Positions 37,640 through 46,716 of a stretch of 58,963 nucleotides of DNA are shown here, in pieces. The position numbers and the translations under genes are program-made. Source of the DNA: Alphaproteobacteria bacterium (GTDB lineage Bacteria > Pseudomonadota > Alphaproteobacteria > Reyranellales > Reyranellaceae); the NCBI GenBank assembly GCA_016870115.1, contig VGCH01000017.1, forward strand, positions 1-58,963, read 5' to 3'. Position 1 is the first letter of the stretch. Every line of letters starts with the position of its first letter. Under the pieces are notes generated by a model. The model did no database searches and was not told the origin of the DNA. It saw nothing but the letters and a program-made list of their open reading frames with translations.

Positions 37640-37687
37640 GCACGAAATCCCTGTGCGCGGGCGTCATCGCGCTGTAACTTTTCTGCA

Positions 37688-38569
37688 ATGGTCGTTGAAC
37701 CCGTCATCGTCGCCTTGCTTCTGCTCGCGGCGCTGTTCCACGCTACCTGGAACGCCATACTGAAGTCCGAGGGCGGCGACCGTCTAGCGACTTTCGGCGT
37801 CATCATGGCGATGGGCGTACCGATGGGCGCGGTCCTGCTGCCGTTTCTGCCGCCGATCCAACCGGAAGCCTGGAAGTACCTCGCGACCTCGGTGACGATC
37901 CATCTCGCCTACTACTATTGCCTGCTCAAGGCCTACAGCTACGGCGATCTCAGCCATACGTATCCGATCGCACGCGGGCTGGGGCCGCTTCTGGTGGCGC
38001 TGGTGTCGGGCCGGTTCTTGGGGGAGGAACTGCGCGTTCAGGACATCGTCGGTGTGCTGCTGCTCTCGGGCGGACTGATCGCGCTGGCGCTGCCGCAGCG
38101 CGGTGCCGTCCAGAGCGGCCAACGCTTCGGCCTCGCCACCTTGTTCGCAGTCCTGACCGGCCTCACGATCGCGGGCTATCTGGTGGCCGACGGGCTTGGC
38201 GTCCGCGCCGCCGGTCCCGACTTCGCGCACCGCCTGTCCTACATCGCGTGGCTGAACGTGATCGAAGGGCCGTGGCTTCTGGTCCTCGCCTTCGCGCGCC
38301 GGCCACAAGCGACCTGGACCTATGTGCGCACCCGCTGGCCGCGCGCGGCGGGCGGTGGTGCCATCGCCCACACCGGCTACGGCATCGCGATCTACGCCAT
38401 GGCGCTCGGCCCGCTCGCCCATATCGCGGCGTTGCGCGAGACCTCGGTGCTGTTCGGCGCGCTGCTCGGCACGCTGGTTCTGGGCGAGGCCTTCGGCAGG
38501 CGGCGGATCGCGGCGGCGGCAGTGATCGTCGCAGGGCTGGTGCTGATGAACGGGCCCAGGCTTTACTGA
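37688..38569 (+). CDS. EamA-family (DMT superfamily) transporter
   Basis: 293-aa membrane protein with about ten helices and two EamA halves. LAALFHATWNAILKSEGG opens it, HLAYYYCLLKAYSYGDLSHTYPIARG marks the first repeat and HTGYGIAIYAMALGPLAHIAALRETSVLF the second, which is typical of the phosphonate-utilisation-associated or YdcZ-like EamA group. Substrate unknown. The open frame upstream is antisense shadow; ATG at 37688 begins the hydrophobic N-terminus. No clear ribosome-binding site. Confidence 0.85.
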   Translation: MVVEPVIVALLLLAALFHATWNAILKSEGGDRLATFGVIMAMGVPMGAVLLPFLPPIQPEAWKYLATSVTIHLAYYYCLLKAYSYGDLSHTYPIARGLGPLLVALVSGRFLGEELRVQDIVGVLLLSGGLIALALPQRGAVQSGQRFGLATLFAVLTGLTIAGYLVADGLGVRAAGPDFAHRLSYIAWLNVIEGPWLLVLAFARRPQATWTYVRTRWPRAAGGGAIAHTGYGIAIYAMALGPLAHIAALRETSVLFGALLGTLVLGEAFGRRRIAAAAVIVAGLVLMNGPRLY

Positions 38570-38624
38570 GCGTCCCGACCGCGTCGCCCGCGGTTGAGAA
38601 CGTTCGTGGACTGAAGGGACGTCG

Positions 38625-41297
38625 ATGTCGACCCGCAATCTCGACAAGCTGCTGCGCCCAAAGTCGGTCGTGGCCATCGGTGCGAGCGCGCGCGCGGGCT
38701 CGGTAGGGGCCGCGGTCACCGCCAACTTGCTGGGCGGCGGCTTCGCGGGCGAGATCCATCTTGTGAATGCCAGAGGCGGCGAGATCGCCGCACGGCGGGT
38801 GCATCGCAGACTCTCCGGTCTGCCGACGCCGGCGGATCTCGCCGTCATCATGACGCCGCCCGCCACCGTGCCCGACCTGATCCAGGAACTGGGCGCGATG
38901 GGCACGCGCGCCGCCGTGATCATCACTGCGGGTCCGGGAACAGGGGCCGACGCGACCGAGTTGAACCGGCGCTGGCGGCAGGACATCCTGGATCAGGCGC
39001 GGCCGCACCTGCTGCGCGTCGTTGGCCCCAATTGCATCGGCTTCGCGGCACCCCGCATCGGCCTCAACGCCGGGTTCGGCCCGCCGGGGGTGAAGCCCGG
39101 GCCGATCGCGGCGATCGCCCAATCCGGCGCGGTACTGGCGGCGCTGGCGGACTGGGGGGCGGCGCAGGGCGTCGGCTTCTCCACCATGGTGTCGATGGGC
39201 GACATGGCCGACGTGGATTTTGGCGATGTCTTGGACGCGCTGGCACGCGACACCGAAACGCGCGCAGTGCTGATGTACGTCGAGGCCATCACGCAAGCCC
39301 GCAAGTTCATGTCCGCAGCGCGCGGGATCGCGCGTTTGAAACCGGTGATCGTACTCAAGGCGGGCCGCCACGCCGCGGCCGCGACCGCCGCGATCTCCCA
39401 CACCGGCTCGATGGCAGGATCGGCTGCCGTCTATGACGCCGCGTTTGCGCGCGCGGGCCTCGTGCGTGTGGCCGGGCTGGGCGAGCTGTTCGATGCCGCC
39501 GAGACTCTGGGCTATGGATTGCGCCCGCGAACCGAGCGTCTGGCCATCCTGACCAACGGCGGCGGCGTGGGCATCGTGGCGACCGATCTGTTGCTGGACC
39601 AGGGCGGTGAAATGGCGGCCGTGGCGCCGGCCACCATCGCCCGCCTCGACGCGACGCTGCCGCGAGCCTGGTCGCGCGGCAATCCGGTGGACATCGTGGG
39701 CGACGCCGATCCCGCGCGCTACGTCGCCGCGCTCGCGGCCCTCGCCGAAGACAAAGAGGTGGGCGCGGTGCTCGCGATGAATGTGCCGACAGCGCTTACG
39801 CCGCCTCTCGATGTTGCGCGCGCGATCGCCGAGAGCGCAGCGTCCAGAGCTGTGCCCGTCCTGGGGTGTTGGATCGGCGGGCCGTCGGCCGCGGCGGGCC
39901 GCGACGCACTGCATCGCGCGGGCATTCCGGCATTCGACACGCCCTTGCGCGCGGTGCGCGGGTTCAGCCATGTCGTTCAGTATCGTCGCGGCCAGCGCGC
40001 GCTGATGCGCACACCGCCGTCCATCCCCGAGCGACCGCGCGACATCGAGCGAGTCCGGGCGATCGTTCGCGCGGCGGCCGAGGAGGGTCGGCGGCTGCTA
40101 ACTGAGCCGGAAGCCAAGGCGGTGCTGGCGGCCTACGGCATCGCGACGGTGCCGACCGAAACGGCGCGCGATCCCGAGGAGGCCGGCGTGATCGCGGCAC
40201 GTCTTGGTGGGCCCGTTGCGCTCAAGATTCTGTCGCGCGACATCGCCCACAAGAGCGACGTCGGTGGCGTGGCGCTCGATCTCCTGGGTGAGAGGGCAGT
40301 GCGCGAGGCGGCGCGCGCGATGGCGGACAAGGCACGCCGGCTGGCCCCGACCGCCCGCCTCGACGGGTTCGTCGTGCAGCCGATGGTGAAGCGGGCAGAC
40401 GCCGTCGAACTGATCCTCGGCGCGGCCGAGGATCCGGTGTTCGGCCCCGTGGTGATGGTTGGCCATGGTGGCGTCGCCGCCGAGGTGATCGACGACAAGG
40501 CGCTGGCCCTGCCGCCGCTCGATCCGGTCCTGGCCGAAGAGGCGCTGTCACGCACGCGGGTCGAGCGCCTCTTGCGCGGCTATCGCGGTCGAGCGCCGGC
40601 AGATCGCGCGGCGGTAGGCGAGGTGCTGGTGCGGCTCTCCGATCTGATCGCGGAGACCGATGAGATCGCCGAGCTCGACATCAATCCGTTGCTGGTCGAC
40701 GCCGCCGGCGTGATCGCCCTCGACGCGCGCATCGTACTGGGTGCCGCGATTCGCGGGGAGAGGGCGGCGCGCTTCGCGATCCGCCCCTATCCGATTGAGC
40801 TCGTGCAGGAGATCGACCATCGCGGCCGCAAGCTTGCAGTGCGTCCGATCCGGCCTGAGGACGAGCCGCTGCTGCAAGAGTTCGGCCGGCGACTGTCGCC
40901 GGAGGACATCAGGCTTCGCTTCTTTGGGCCGCTGCGCGAACTCAGCCACGAAATGGCCGCCCGCCTCACGCAGATCGACTTCGATCGCGAGATGGCGTTC
41001 CTGCTGTTCGACGGTGCGGAGCTTCTCGGCATCGTTCGGCTGGCGGCGGATCCCGGTTTCGAGCAGGCCGAGTTCGCGTTGATCGTGGCATCGGATCGTC
41101 AGCGTCATGGATACGGCGCGCTGCTGCTCCGTCATGCAGTCGACTACGCGCGAGCGCGCAGCATCAAGCGCGTGATCGGTCATGTTCTGCGCGAGAACGA
41201 TCGCATGTTGCACCTTGCCGAACGCGTCGGGTTTGTGCGCGTCTCGACGCAGAGCGGCGGCGATGTACGCGTTGAAATCGCGACGGGGGCTGCGTAA
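38625..41297 (+). CDS. Pat/PatZ-like ADP-forming acyl-CoA synthetase fused to GNAT acetyltransferase
   Basis: 890 aa. Domains: CoA-binding Rossmann (1-130, VVAIGASARAGSVG), succinyl-CoA-ligase-like region with SHTGSMAGS, ATP-grasp (about 480-710: LTEPEAKAVLAAYGIATVP, GGPVALKILSRDIAHKSDVGG, ELDINPLLVD), and a C-terminal GNAT (about 730-885: VRPIRPEDEPLL, RQRHGYGALLLRHAVDYAR). This is the layout of protein lysine acetyltransferase Pat. The phosphorylatable His is kept (H259 in ISHTG), unlike the inactive synthetase half reported for some enterobacterial Pat, so acyl-CoA synthetase activity remains possible. It may set acetylation of CoA-ligases or of the acyl-CoA enzymes nearby. Confidence 0.88.
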   Translation: MSTRNLDKLLRPKSVVAIGASARAGSVGAAVTANLLGGGFAGEIHLVNARGGEIAARRVHRRLSGLPTPADLAVIMTPPATVPDLIQELGAMGTRAAVIITAGPGTGADATELNRRWRQDILDQARPHLLRVVGPNCIGFAAPRIGLNAGFGPPGVKPGPIAAIAQSGAVLAALADWGAAQGVGFSTMVSMGDMADVDFGDVLDALARDTETRAVLMYVEAITQARKFMSAARGIARLKPVIVLKAGRHAAAATAAISHTGSMAGSAAVYDAAFARAGLVRVAGLGELFDAAETLGYGLRPRTERLAILTNGGGVGIVATDLLLDQGGEMAAVAPATIARLDATLPRAWSRGNPVDIVGDADPARYVAALAALAEDKEVGAVLAMNVPTALTPPLDVARAIAESAASRAVPVLGCWIGGPSAAAGRDALHRAGIPAFDTPLRAVRGFSHVVQYRRGQRALMRTPPSIPERPRDIERVRAIVRAAAEEGRRLLTEPEAKAVLAAYGIATVPTETARDPEEAGVIAARLGGPVALKILSRDIAHKSDVGGVALDLLGERAVREAARAMADKARRLAPTARLDGFVVQPMVKRADAVELILGAAEDPVFGPVVMVGHGGVAAEVIDDKALALPPLDPVLAEEALSRTRVERLLRGYRGRAPADRAAVGEVLVRLSDLIAETDEIAELDINPLLVDAAGVIALDARIVLGAAIRGERAARFAIRPYPIELVQEIDHRGRKLAVRPIRPEDEPLLQEFGRRLSPEDIRLRFFGPLRELSHEMAARLTQIDFDREMAFLLFDGAELLGIVRLAADPGFEQAEFALIVASDRQRHGYGALLLRHAVDYARARSIKRVIGHVLRENDRMLHLAERVGFVRVSTQSGGDVRVEIATGAA

Positions 41298-41305
41298 CGA
41301 TTGTT

Positions 41306-41334
41306 TTGACCGCGCGACCGAATAGACCGACAAT
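41306..41334 (+). promoter_or_regulatory. Candidate promoter of the deacetylase-GGT unit
   Basis: TTGACC (41306-41311), 17-bp spacer, GACAAT (41329-41334), about 38 bp ahead of the deacetylase ATG in an unusually AT-rich 75-bp spacer. Good -35 and spacing, moderate -10. Confidence 0.4.
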
Positions 41335-41372
41335 AACCGCGTACTTACAATAGGTTACACTCGGCATCTCAG

Positions 41373-42539
41373 ATGGCAGTTAAGAAGAACAGAAGCAGGA
41401 AGTCGAACAGAAGGAGTCCGAAGCCGCCCCGCGTTGCCGCGACCCGGCTCGCGGCGCTGCGCATGATGGTTGCGGCGACGCTGCAACGACACCGCAAGCT
41501 CACGATCGCGCTCGGTGTCATTGCGCTCTTCGGGGCTGGCGCGCTGGGAGGACACTGGCTCGCCGCGCGATTGGATGCGATCGACACCGAGCGATCCGCG
41601 CGCGATGTCCTGGAGGAGATGAAGCGTGAGCGCGCGGCCGCGCCGGAGTCGCGAGAGCCCGCAAGACCCGCAGAGCCGACACCGCGCTATGCCCGCATCG
41701 ACGATCTGCCCGATCTGCCGAAGTACACCGAGGTGGAGCCGGGCAAGCCGCGACAGCCGGTCGTGGAGCGTGCGCGACCCGTTCCGGCACCACAGGTCGC
41801 GGCGGCGGCCTCGTCGGACCGGACCTGGCGTCGCAACGCGGTCGCTTTACGCGATCTCCACAGCAGACCTCTGGTCACGATCGTGATCGACGATGTCGGC
41901 CTCGATCGAGCGCGCTCGAAGCGGGCCTGGGAACTGCCGGGACCGCTCACGCTTGCGTTCCTGCCCTATGCGAAGGATCTGCGGGAGCAGACCCGCGCGG
42001 CGCGGGCGCGTGGCCATGAGCTGATGGTGCATCTGCCCATGGAGCCGTCGGGCCGGAACGACCCAGGCCCCAACGCGCTCCTGACCAGCCTCGCCGACAG
42101 CGAGATCCGGGCCCGCACCGCGGCGGCGCTGGACAGTTTCGAAGGCCACGTCGGTTTCAACAACCACATGGGCAGCCGCTTCACGGCATTCCGACCCGGT
42201 ATGGACACGACGCTACGGCAGGCGCAGGCGCGCGGCTTGATGTTCCTCGATTCGCGCACGACGCCGCAGAGCGTGGGCGAGGCGGCGGCGCGCGATCTCG
42301 GTGTGCCGGCGCTGGTTCGGCATGTCTTTCTCGATGACGAGGATTCGCTCGAGGCGGTTCGCCGGCAGTTGCGGCTGGTCGAACGGCTGGCGCGCGAGCA
42401 GGGTTTCGTAGTGGCCATCGGCCATCCGCACGAGGCGACGTTGCAGGCTTTGGCCGAGTGGTTGCCGATGGCGGCGCATCGCGGCCTGACGCTCGCCCCC
42501 GCCACGGCCGCCTTGCGCAAGCGATACGGCTGGGATTGA
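41373..42539 (+). CDS. Divergent polysaccharide deacetylase (YibQ-type), membrane anchored
   Basis: 388 aa. A very basic N-terminus (KKNRSRKSNRRSPKP), one membrane helix (about residues 45-63, LTIALGVIALFGAGALGG), a Pro-rich linker to about 150, then the periplasmic NodB-like domain of the divergent family: LVTIVIDDVGLDRARS near 170, LTLAFLPYA, HELMVHLPMEP near 215, VGFNNHMGSRFT near 253, and LFLDSRTTPQS-like and AIGHPHEATLQAL near the end. Such proteins are tied to cell-wall or division functions, but their substrate is not settled. 28 bp before a gamma-glutamyltransferase gene. Confidence 0.88.
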   Translation: MAVKKNRSRKSNRRSPKPPRVAATRLAALRMMVAATLQRHRKLTIALGVIALFGAGALGGHWLAARLDAIDTERSARDVLEEMKRERAAAPESREPARPAEPTPRYARIDDLPDLPKYTEVEPGKPRQPVVERARPVPAPQVAAAASSDRTWRRNAVALRDLHSRPLVTIVIDDVGLDRARSKRAWELPGPLTLAFLPYAKDLREQTRAARARGHELMVHLPMEPSGRNDPGPNALLTSLADSEIRARTAAALDSFEGHVGFNNHMGSRFTAFRPGMDTTLRQAQARGLMFLDSRTTPQSVGEAAARDLGVPALVRHVFLDDEDSLEAVRRQLRLVERLAREQGFVVAIGHPHEATLQALAEWLPMAAHRGLTLAPATAALRKRYGWD

Positions 42540-42567
42540 GTTCCGGAACCCATCGACGGAGGAGCGG

Positions 42568-44187
42568 ATGAAGCGCAAGGCGCGGGGCACCATCGTGGCG
42601 GCGCAGCCGGAGGCGGCGGAGGCGGGCGCCGATGTGCTGCGCGAGGGCGGCAACGCTGTCGATGCCGGCATTGCCTGCGCGCTGGTGGCGGGCGTCGTCG
42701 ACCCCCTGATGTGCGGCATCGCGGGCTTCGGCAGTTGCGGACTCTACCTGCCGGGCAAGGGCTTCCACGGCTATATCGACGCGCACGCCCCGGCGCCGCT
42801 CGCGGCGCGGCCCGACATGTGGGCCAATCTGATCGAGGGCGAGGCGCGCGACGGCTACGGGTTCGTTTTGCGCGGCCGGGTGAATGACATCGGCTATCGC
42901 TCGATCTGCGCGCCGGCGAACCTGCGCATGTACTTCGAGGCCCATGCCGAACACGGCAGCCTGCCATGGTCGCGCATCGTGGAGCCGGCGATCCATTGGG
43001 CCGAGCAGGGATGGACGGTCCGCCCCCACGTCGCCTTCTGGTGGTCAGATGACGGCGACTTCGGTCGCGCGCCCAATCACGCGCGGCTGAGCCACACCGC
43101 CCCGGCCAAGGCGCTCTATTGCCGCCCCGACGGCACGCCAAAACGTGTCGGCGACGAGGTGGTCAATCGCGACTACGCCCAGGTCCTTCGCACGATCGCG
43201 CGCGGCGGCGCCGACGCCTTCTATACGGGCGAGATCGGGCGGGCGATGGCCGAGGATCTGGCGCGCAACGACGCGCTGTTGAGCGCTGCCGACCTGGCGG
43301 CGTGGCGCACGGTTCGCACCGAGCCCCTGCGTGGCACCTATCGCGGCTTCGAGGTGACGACGAATCAGCCGCCCGGCGGCGGTGTGATGTTGCTGGAGAT
43401 GCTGAACATTCTGGAGAAGTTCGATCTCGGCGCACTGGAGCATGGGGGAGCGGAGCATCTGCGCATCGTCTGCGAAGCAATGAAGATCGCGACCGCCGAC
43501 AAGGACGCCCATGTCGGTGATCCGCGCTTCATCGACGTTCCGCTGGCCCGTCTGATTTCCAAGGAGTACGCCGCGCGACACGCGGCCGACATCGCGGCAG
43601 GTCGCAAGGCGAGCGTCTCGCGCTTCAACAGCGGCGCAGTGTCCAAGGACACCACCCACGTTTCGGCGATCGACGGCGATGGCAACTGCCTCACCATGAC
43701 CCATTCGCTCGGCATGCCGTCCGGCGTCGTCACGCCGGGGCTGGGCTTTATGTACAACGGCTGTATGGGCGTGTTCGATCCGCGGCCCGGACGAGCGGGC
43801 TCGATCGCGGCCGGCAAGGCGCGGTTCAGTTCGGTCGTGCCGTCGATCCTCTTCCGGGAGGGGCGGCCCGAGATCGTGATCGGCGCGCCGGGGGCGACGC
43901 AGATCGCAATGGGCGTCCTGCACGTGATCCTGAATGCTATCGATTTCGGCATGAGCATGGACGAGGCCGTGGGCGCACCGCGCTTCTCGGCGACCTCGGA
44001 CATGATCGACGTCTCCAATCGCGTTTCCTGGAGAACCGAACGCGCGCTTGGCGAGATGGGCTATGAGGTGGCGCGGAGCCCCTACGGTTTCGGCTTTGCG
44101 GCGGTTCACGCGCTTCGCGTGCTGGGCGATGGCCGGATCGACGGTGCCGCCGACCCCGGCCACGACGGGGTGGCGATTGCGGTATAG
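42568..44187 (+). CDS. ggt: Gamma-glutamyltransferase family protein, no signal peptide
   Basis: 539-aa Ntn-hydrolase of the GGT family, made as a proenzyme and self-cleaved. The nucleophile is T362 in KDTTHVSAIDGDGN; GGNAVDAGIACAL (near 28), NQPPGGGVMLLEMLNIL and GFMYNGCMGVFDPRPG are typical, and the C-terminal PRFSATSDMIDV segment is present. Unlike most bacterial GGTs it has no signal peptide (MKRKARGTIVAAQPEA), which suggests a cytoplasmic enzyme, perhaps an acylase or a glutathione-conjugate hydrolase. ATG preceded by GGAGGAG. Confidence 0.88.
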   Translation: MKRKARGTIVAAQPEAAEAGADVLREGGNAVDAGIACALVAGVVDPLMCGIAGFGSCGLYLPGKGFHGYIDAHAPAPLAARPDMWANLIEGEARDGYGFVLRGRVNDIGYRSICAPANLRMYFEAHAEHGSLPWSRIVEPAIHWAEQGWTVRPHVAFWWSDDGDFGRAPNHARLSHTAPAKALYCRPDGTPKRVGDEVVNRDYAQVLRTIARGGADAFYTGEIGRAMAEDLARNDALLSAADLAAWRTVRTEPLRGTYRGFEVTTNQPPGGGVMLLEMLNILEKFDLGALEHGGAEHLRIVCEAMKIATADKDAHVGDPRFIDVPLARLISKEYAARHAADIAAGRKASVSRFNSGAVSKDTTHVSAIDGDGNCLTMTHSLGMPSGVVTPGLGFMYNGCMGVFDPRPGRAGSIAAGKARFSSVVPSILFREGRPEIVIGAPGATQIAMGVLHVILNAIDFGMSMDEAVGAPRFSATSDMIDVSNRVSWRTERALGEMGYEVARSPYGFGFAAVHALRVLGDGRIDGAADPGHDGVAIAV

Positions 44188-44209
44188 CGAGGACGGCGCA
44201 AATCCGCCG

Positions 44210-44240
44210 TTGACCCCGCACCGGCGGGACGCGGTACACT
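44210..44240 (+). promoter_or_regulatory. Possible promoter of the acyl-CoA dehydrogenase pair
   Basis: TTGACC (44210-44215) and TACACT (44235-44240) with a 19-bp spacer, 22 bp before the ATG. Each box is good, the spacing is long; tentative. Confidence 0.3.
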
Positions 44241-44262
44241 TGGCGCCAACGAGGAGAACGCA

Positions 44263-45474
44263 ATGGACCTGACATTCGGCGCCCAAGAGCTTGCCTTCCA
44301 GCAGGAGGTGCGCGGCTGGCTGAAGGAAAATCTGACGCCGGAGCTCGTCGGCGAGCTGAAAGTTTCCCGCAACGCCTACCTTCCGCGCGAGCGTCTGCTC
44401 GACTGGCAGAAGCGGCTGGCGAAGAAGGGCTGGCTCTGCACCGGCTGGCCAAAGGAGTTCGGGGGGCCTGGGTTCACGACGACCCAGAAGTACATCTTCG
44501 AGATGGAGATGGCTCGCGCGGGCGCGCCGACGACGTCGCCGTTTGGCCCCAAGATGTGCGCTCCCGTCATCATGAAGTACGGGTCGGCGGAGCAGAAGGC
44601 GCGCCACCTGCCGCCGATGCTCAATTCGGACCTGATCTGGTGCCAGGGCTATTCCGAGCCGGGCTCGGGTTCCGATCTCGCAAGCCTGCGGACCAAAGCC
44701 GAACTCAAGGGCGACCACTACGTCGTGAACGGGCAGAAGACCTGGACGACGCTGGCGCAGACCGCCGACTGGATTTTCTGTCTGGTGCGCACTTCCAGCG
44801 CGGGCAAGCCGCAGGAAGGCATCTCGTTTTTGCTGATTGATATGAAGACCCCGGGCATTTCCGTCGAGCCGATCGTCACGGCCGACGGCAACCGCTCGGG
44901 CATGCAGGAAGTGAACTCGGTCTTCTTCACCGACGTGAAGGTGCCGGTCGAGAACCGCGTGGGTGAGGAGAACCAGGGCTGGACCTACGCCAAGTACCTG
45001 CTGGAGTTTGAGCGCGGCGGAAATCCTTACAGCCCGCGCCTGCGCGCGAGCTACGAGCGTCTGATGCGGCTCGCCAAGGGTATGCCGGACGGAGAGGAGT
45101 CGATCACTGACGATGCGAGCTGGCGCGAGAAACTCGCGCGGATGGATATCGAGATTTCCGGCCTCGAGATGTTCGAGCAGGAATTCTACTCGCGTCTCGC
45201 GTCGGGTCAGAACCCGGGACCACTCTCGTCCATGATCAAGCTGCGCGGCACCGAGGTGATGCAGCAGGTCCAGGAGTACGCGGTCGAGGCGGCGGGCTAC
45301 TACAGCCAGCCGTTCCCCGAGAAGCGGGTGTGGAACGCCAACGTCGAGCCGATCGGGCCCGAGGGCGCCGATGTGCTCGCGCCGCGCTACTTCAATGGCC
45401 GCAAGATGACGATCTACGGCGGCTCGTCGGAAGTGCAGCGCGGCATCATGGCCAAGGTGATGCTGGGCCTTTAG
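44263..45474 (+). CDS. Acyl-CoA dehydrogenase (first of a tandem pair)
   Basis: 403-aa FAD enzyme of the ACAD family, oxidising acyl-CoA to enoyl-CoA and passing electrons to ETF. N-terminal helical domain with WPKEFGGPGFTTTQKYIFEMEMARA, the central strand domain signature WCQGYSEPGSGSDLASLRTKA (near 127-147), VNGQKTWTT, and the C-terminal YGGSSEVQRGIMAKVMLGL. The C-terminal position of the MCAD-type catalytic Glu is Gly (YGG), as in several FadE-like groups where the base lies elsewhere. GAGGAG precedes the ATG. Substrate unknown. 15 bp before a close paralogue. Confidence 0.92.
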   Translation: MDLTFGAQELAFQQEVRGWLKENLTPELVGELKVSRNAYLPRERLLDWQKRLAKKGWLCTGWPKEFGGPGFTTTQKYIFEMEMARAGAPTTSPFGPKMCAPVIMKYGSAEQKARHLPPMLNSDLIWCQGYSEPGSGSDLASLRTKAELKGDHYVVNGQKTWTTLAQTADWIFCLVRTSSAGKPQEGISFLLIDMKTPGISVEPIVTADGNRSGMQEVNSVFFTDVKVPVENRVGEENQGWTYAKYLLEFERGGNPYSPRLRASYERLMRLAKGMPDGEESITDDASWREKLARMDIEISGLEMFEQEFYSRLASGQNPGPLSSMIKLRGTEVMQQVQEYAVEAAGYYSQPFPEKRVWNANVEPIGPEGADVLAPRYFNGRKMTIYGGSSEVQRGIMAKVMLGL

Positions 45475-45489
45475 CGCGGGAACGGACCG

Positions 45490-46704
45490 ATGGATCTCGC
45501 CTTCAACGCCGAGGAACTCGCTTTCCAGAGGGAAGTACGGGACTGGATTTCCGCCAATATGCCGGTGGAGGTGGCGGAGGAGAGCCGTCGCAGCCGCTCG
45601 AGCCACGTTTCGCGCGAGCGTCTGATCCAGTGGCAGAGAAAGCTAGCGGAGAAGGGCTGGCTCTGTCCCAACTGGCCGAAGGAGCATGGCGGTACGGGAT
45701 GGAACTCGACGCAGAAGTTCATCTTCGAGATGGAGATGGCGCGGGCGGACTCGCCCTACCTCTCCTCGTTCAGTCTGAAGATGGTGGCGCCGGTGCTGAT
45801 GAAGTTCGGCAGCGACGCGCAGAAGAAGCGGTTCCTGCCCCGAATCGCGGCGGCCGAGGAGCTGTGGTGTCAGGGGTACTCCGAACCGGGCTCAGGATCG
45901 GACCTCGCGAGCCTGCGCACGCGGGCGGTGCGCGACGGCGATCACTATGTGGTGAATGGCCAGAAGATCTGGACGACCAACGCGCATTGGGCCGACTGGA
46001 TGTTCTGTCTCGTGCGGACCTCGACCGAGGGCAAGCCGCAGGAAGGCATCTCGTTCCTGCTGATCGACATGAAGTCGCCCGGCATCAAGGTCGATCCGAT
46101 CTATCTCGCTGACGGAACCCGAACGCCGATGCGGCACGAGGTAAACCAAGTGTTCTTCACCGACGTGCGCGTGCCGGTGGCCAATCGCGTGGGCGAGGAG
46201 AACAAAGGCTGGACCTACGCCAAGTACCTGCTGGAGTTCGAGCGCGGCGGCCAGGCGCACGGCCCGCGGCTCCGCAAGGCATTCCGGCACCTGCAGCTCC
46301 TCGCGCAAAGTCAGTTCGGCGATGGCGTGCCGCTCGCCCAGGACCGCGACTGGCGCCTGAAGGTTGCGGCGCTCGAGATGGAGCTGGACGCGGTCGAGAT
46401 GAACGAGCTGATGTTCTATTCCAGCCTCAAGAGCGGCGATTCGCCCGGCCTGATGGCGTCGGTGGTGAAAATGCGCGGCACCGAGGTCGGCCAGAAGATC
46501 ACCGAGCTCGCTGTCGAGGCGGTGGCCTGGTACGGCGTGCCGTTCACCGAACTGCGCAACTACGACAGCAACGTCGTGCCGGTGGGTGGCGCCTATGTCG
46601 ACGACGTGACGCCGCGTTACGTCAACAACCGCAAGACCACGATCTTCGGCGGATCGTCGGAAGTGCAGCGCAACATCATGGCCAAGGCGATGCTGGGTCT
46701 CTGA
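45490..46704 (+). CDS. Acyl-CoA dehydrogenase (second of a tandem pair)
   Basis: 404 aa, parallel to the preceding gene over its whole length: WPKEHGGTGWNSTQKFIFEMEMARA, WCQGYSEPGSGSDLASLRTRA, VNGQKIWTT, RVGEENKGWTYAKYLLEFERGG and YGGSSEVQRNIMAKAMLGL variants. Long shared blocks show a tandem duplication followed by divergence, most visible in the C-terminal helices (residues 260-330). In several bacterial pathways such pairs form a heteromeric dehydrogenase, as for steroid side chains; that is a possibility here, not shown. Convergent with the GSP-synthase-like gene 12 bp away. Confidence 0.92.
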   Translation: MDLAFNAEELAFQREVRDWISANMPVEVAEESRRSRSSHVSRERLIQWQRKLAEKGWLCPNWPKEHGGTGWNSTQKFIFEMEMARADSPYLSSFSLKMVAPVLMKFGSDAQKKRFLPRIAAAEELWCQGYSEPGSGSDLASLRTRAVRDGDHYVVNGQKIWTTNAHWADWMFCLVRTSTEGKPQEGISFLLIDMKSPGIKVDPIYLADGTRTPMRHEVNQVFFTDVRVPVANRVGEENKGWTYAKYLLEFERGGQAHGPRLRKAFRHLQLLAQSQFGDGVPLAQDRDWRLKVAALEMELDAVEMNELMFYSSLKSGDSPGLMASVVKMRGTEVGQKITELAVEAVAWYGVPFTELRNYDSNVVPVGGAYVDDVTPRYVNNRKTTIFGGSSEVQRNIMAKAMLGL

Positions 46705-46716
46705 CGCTCTGCGGCG

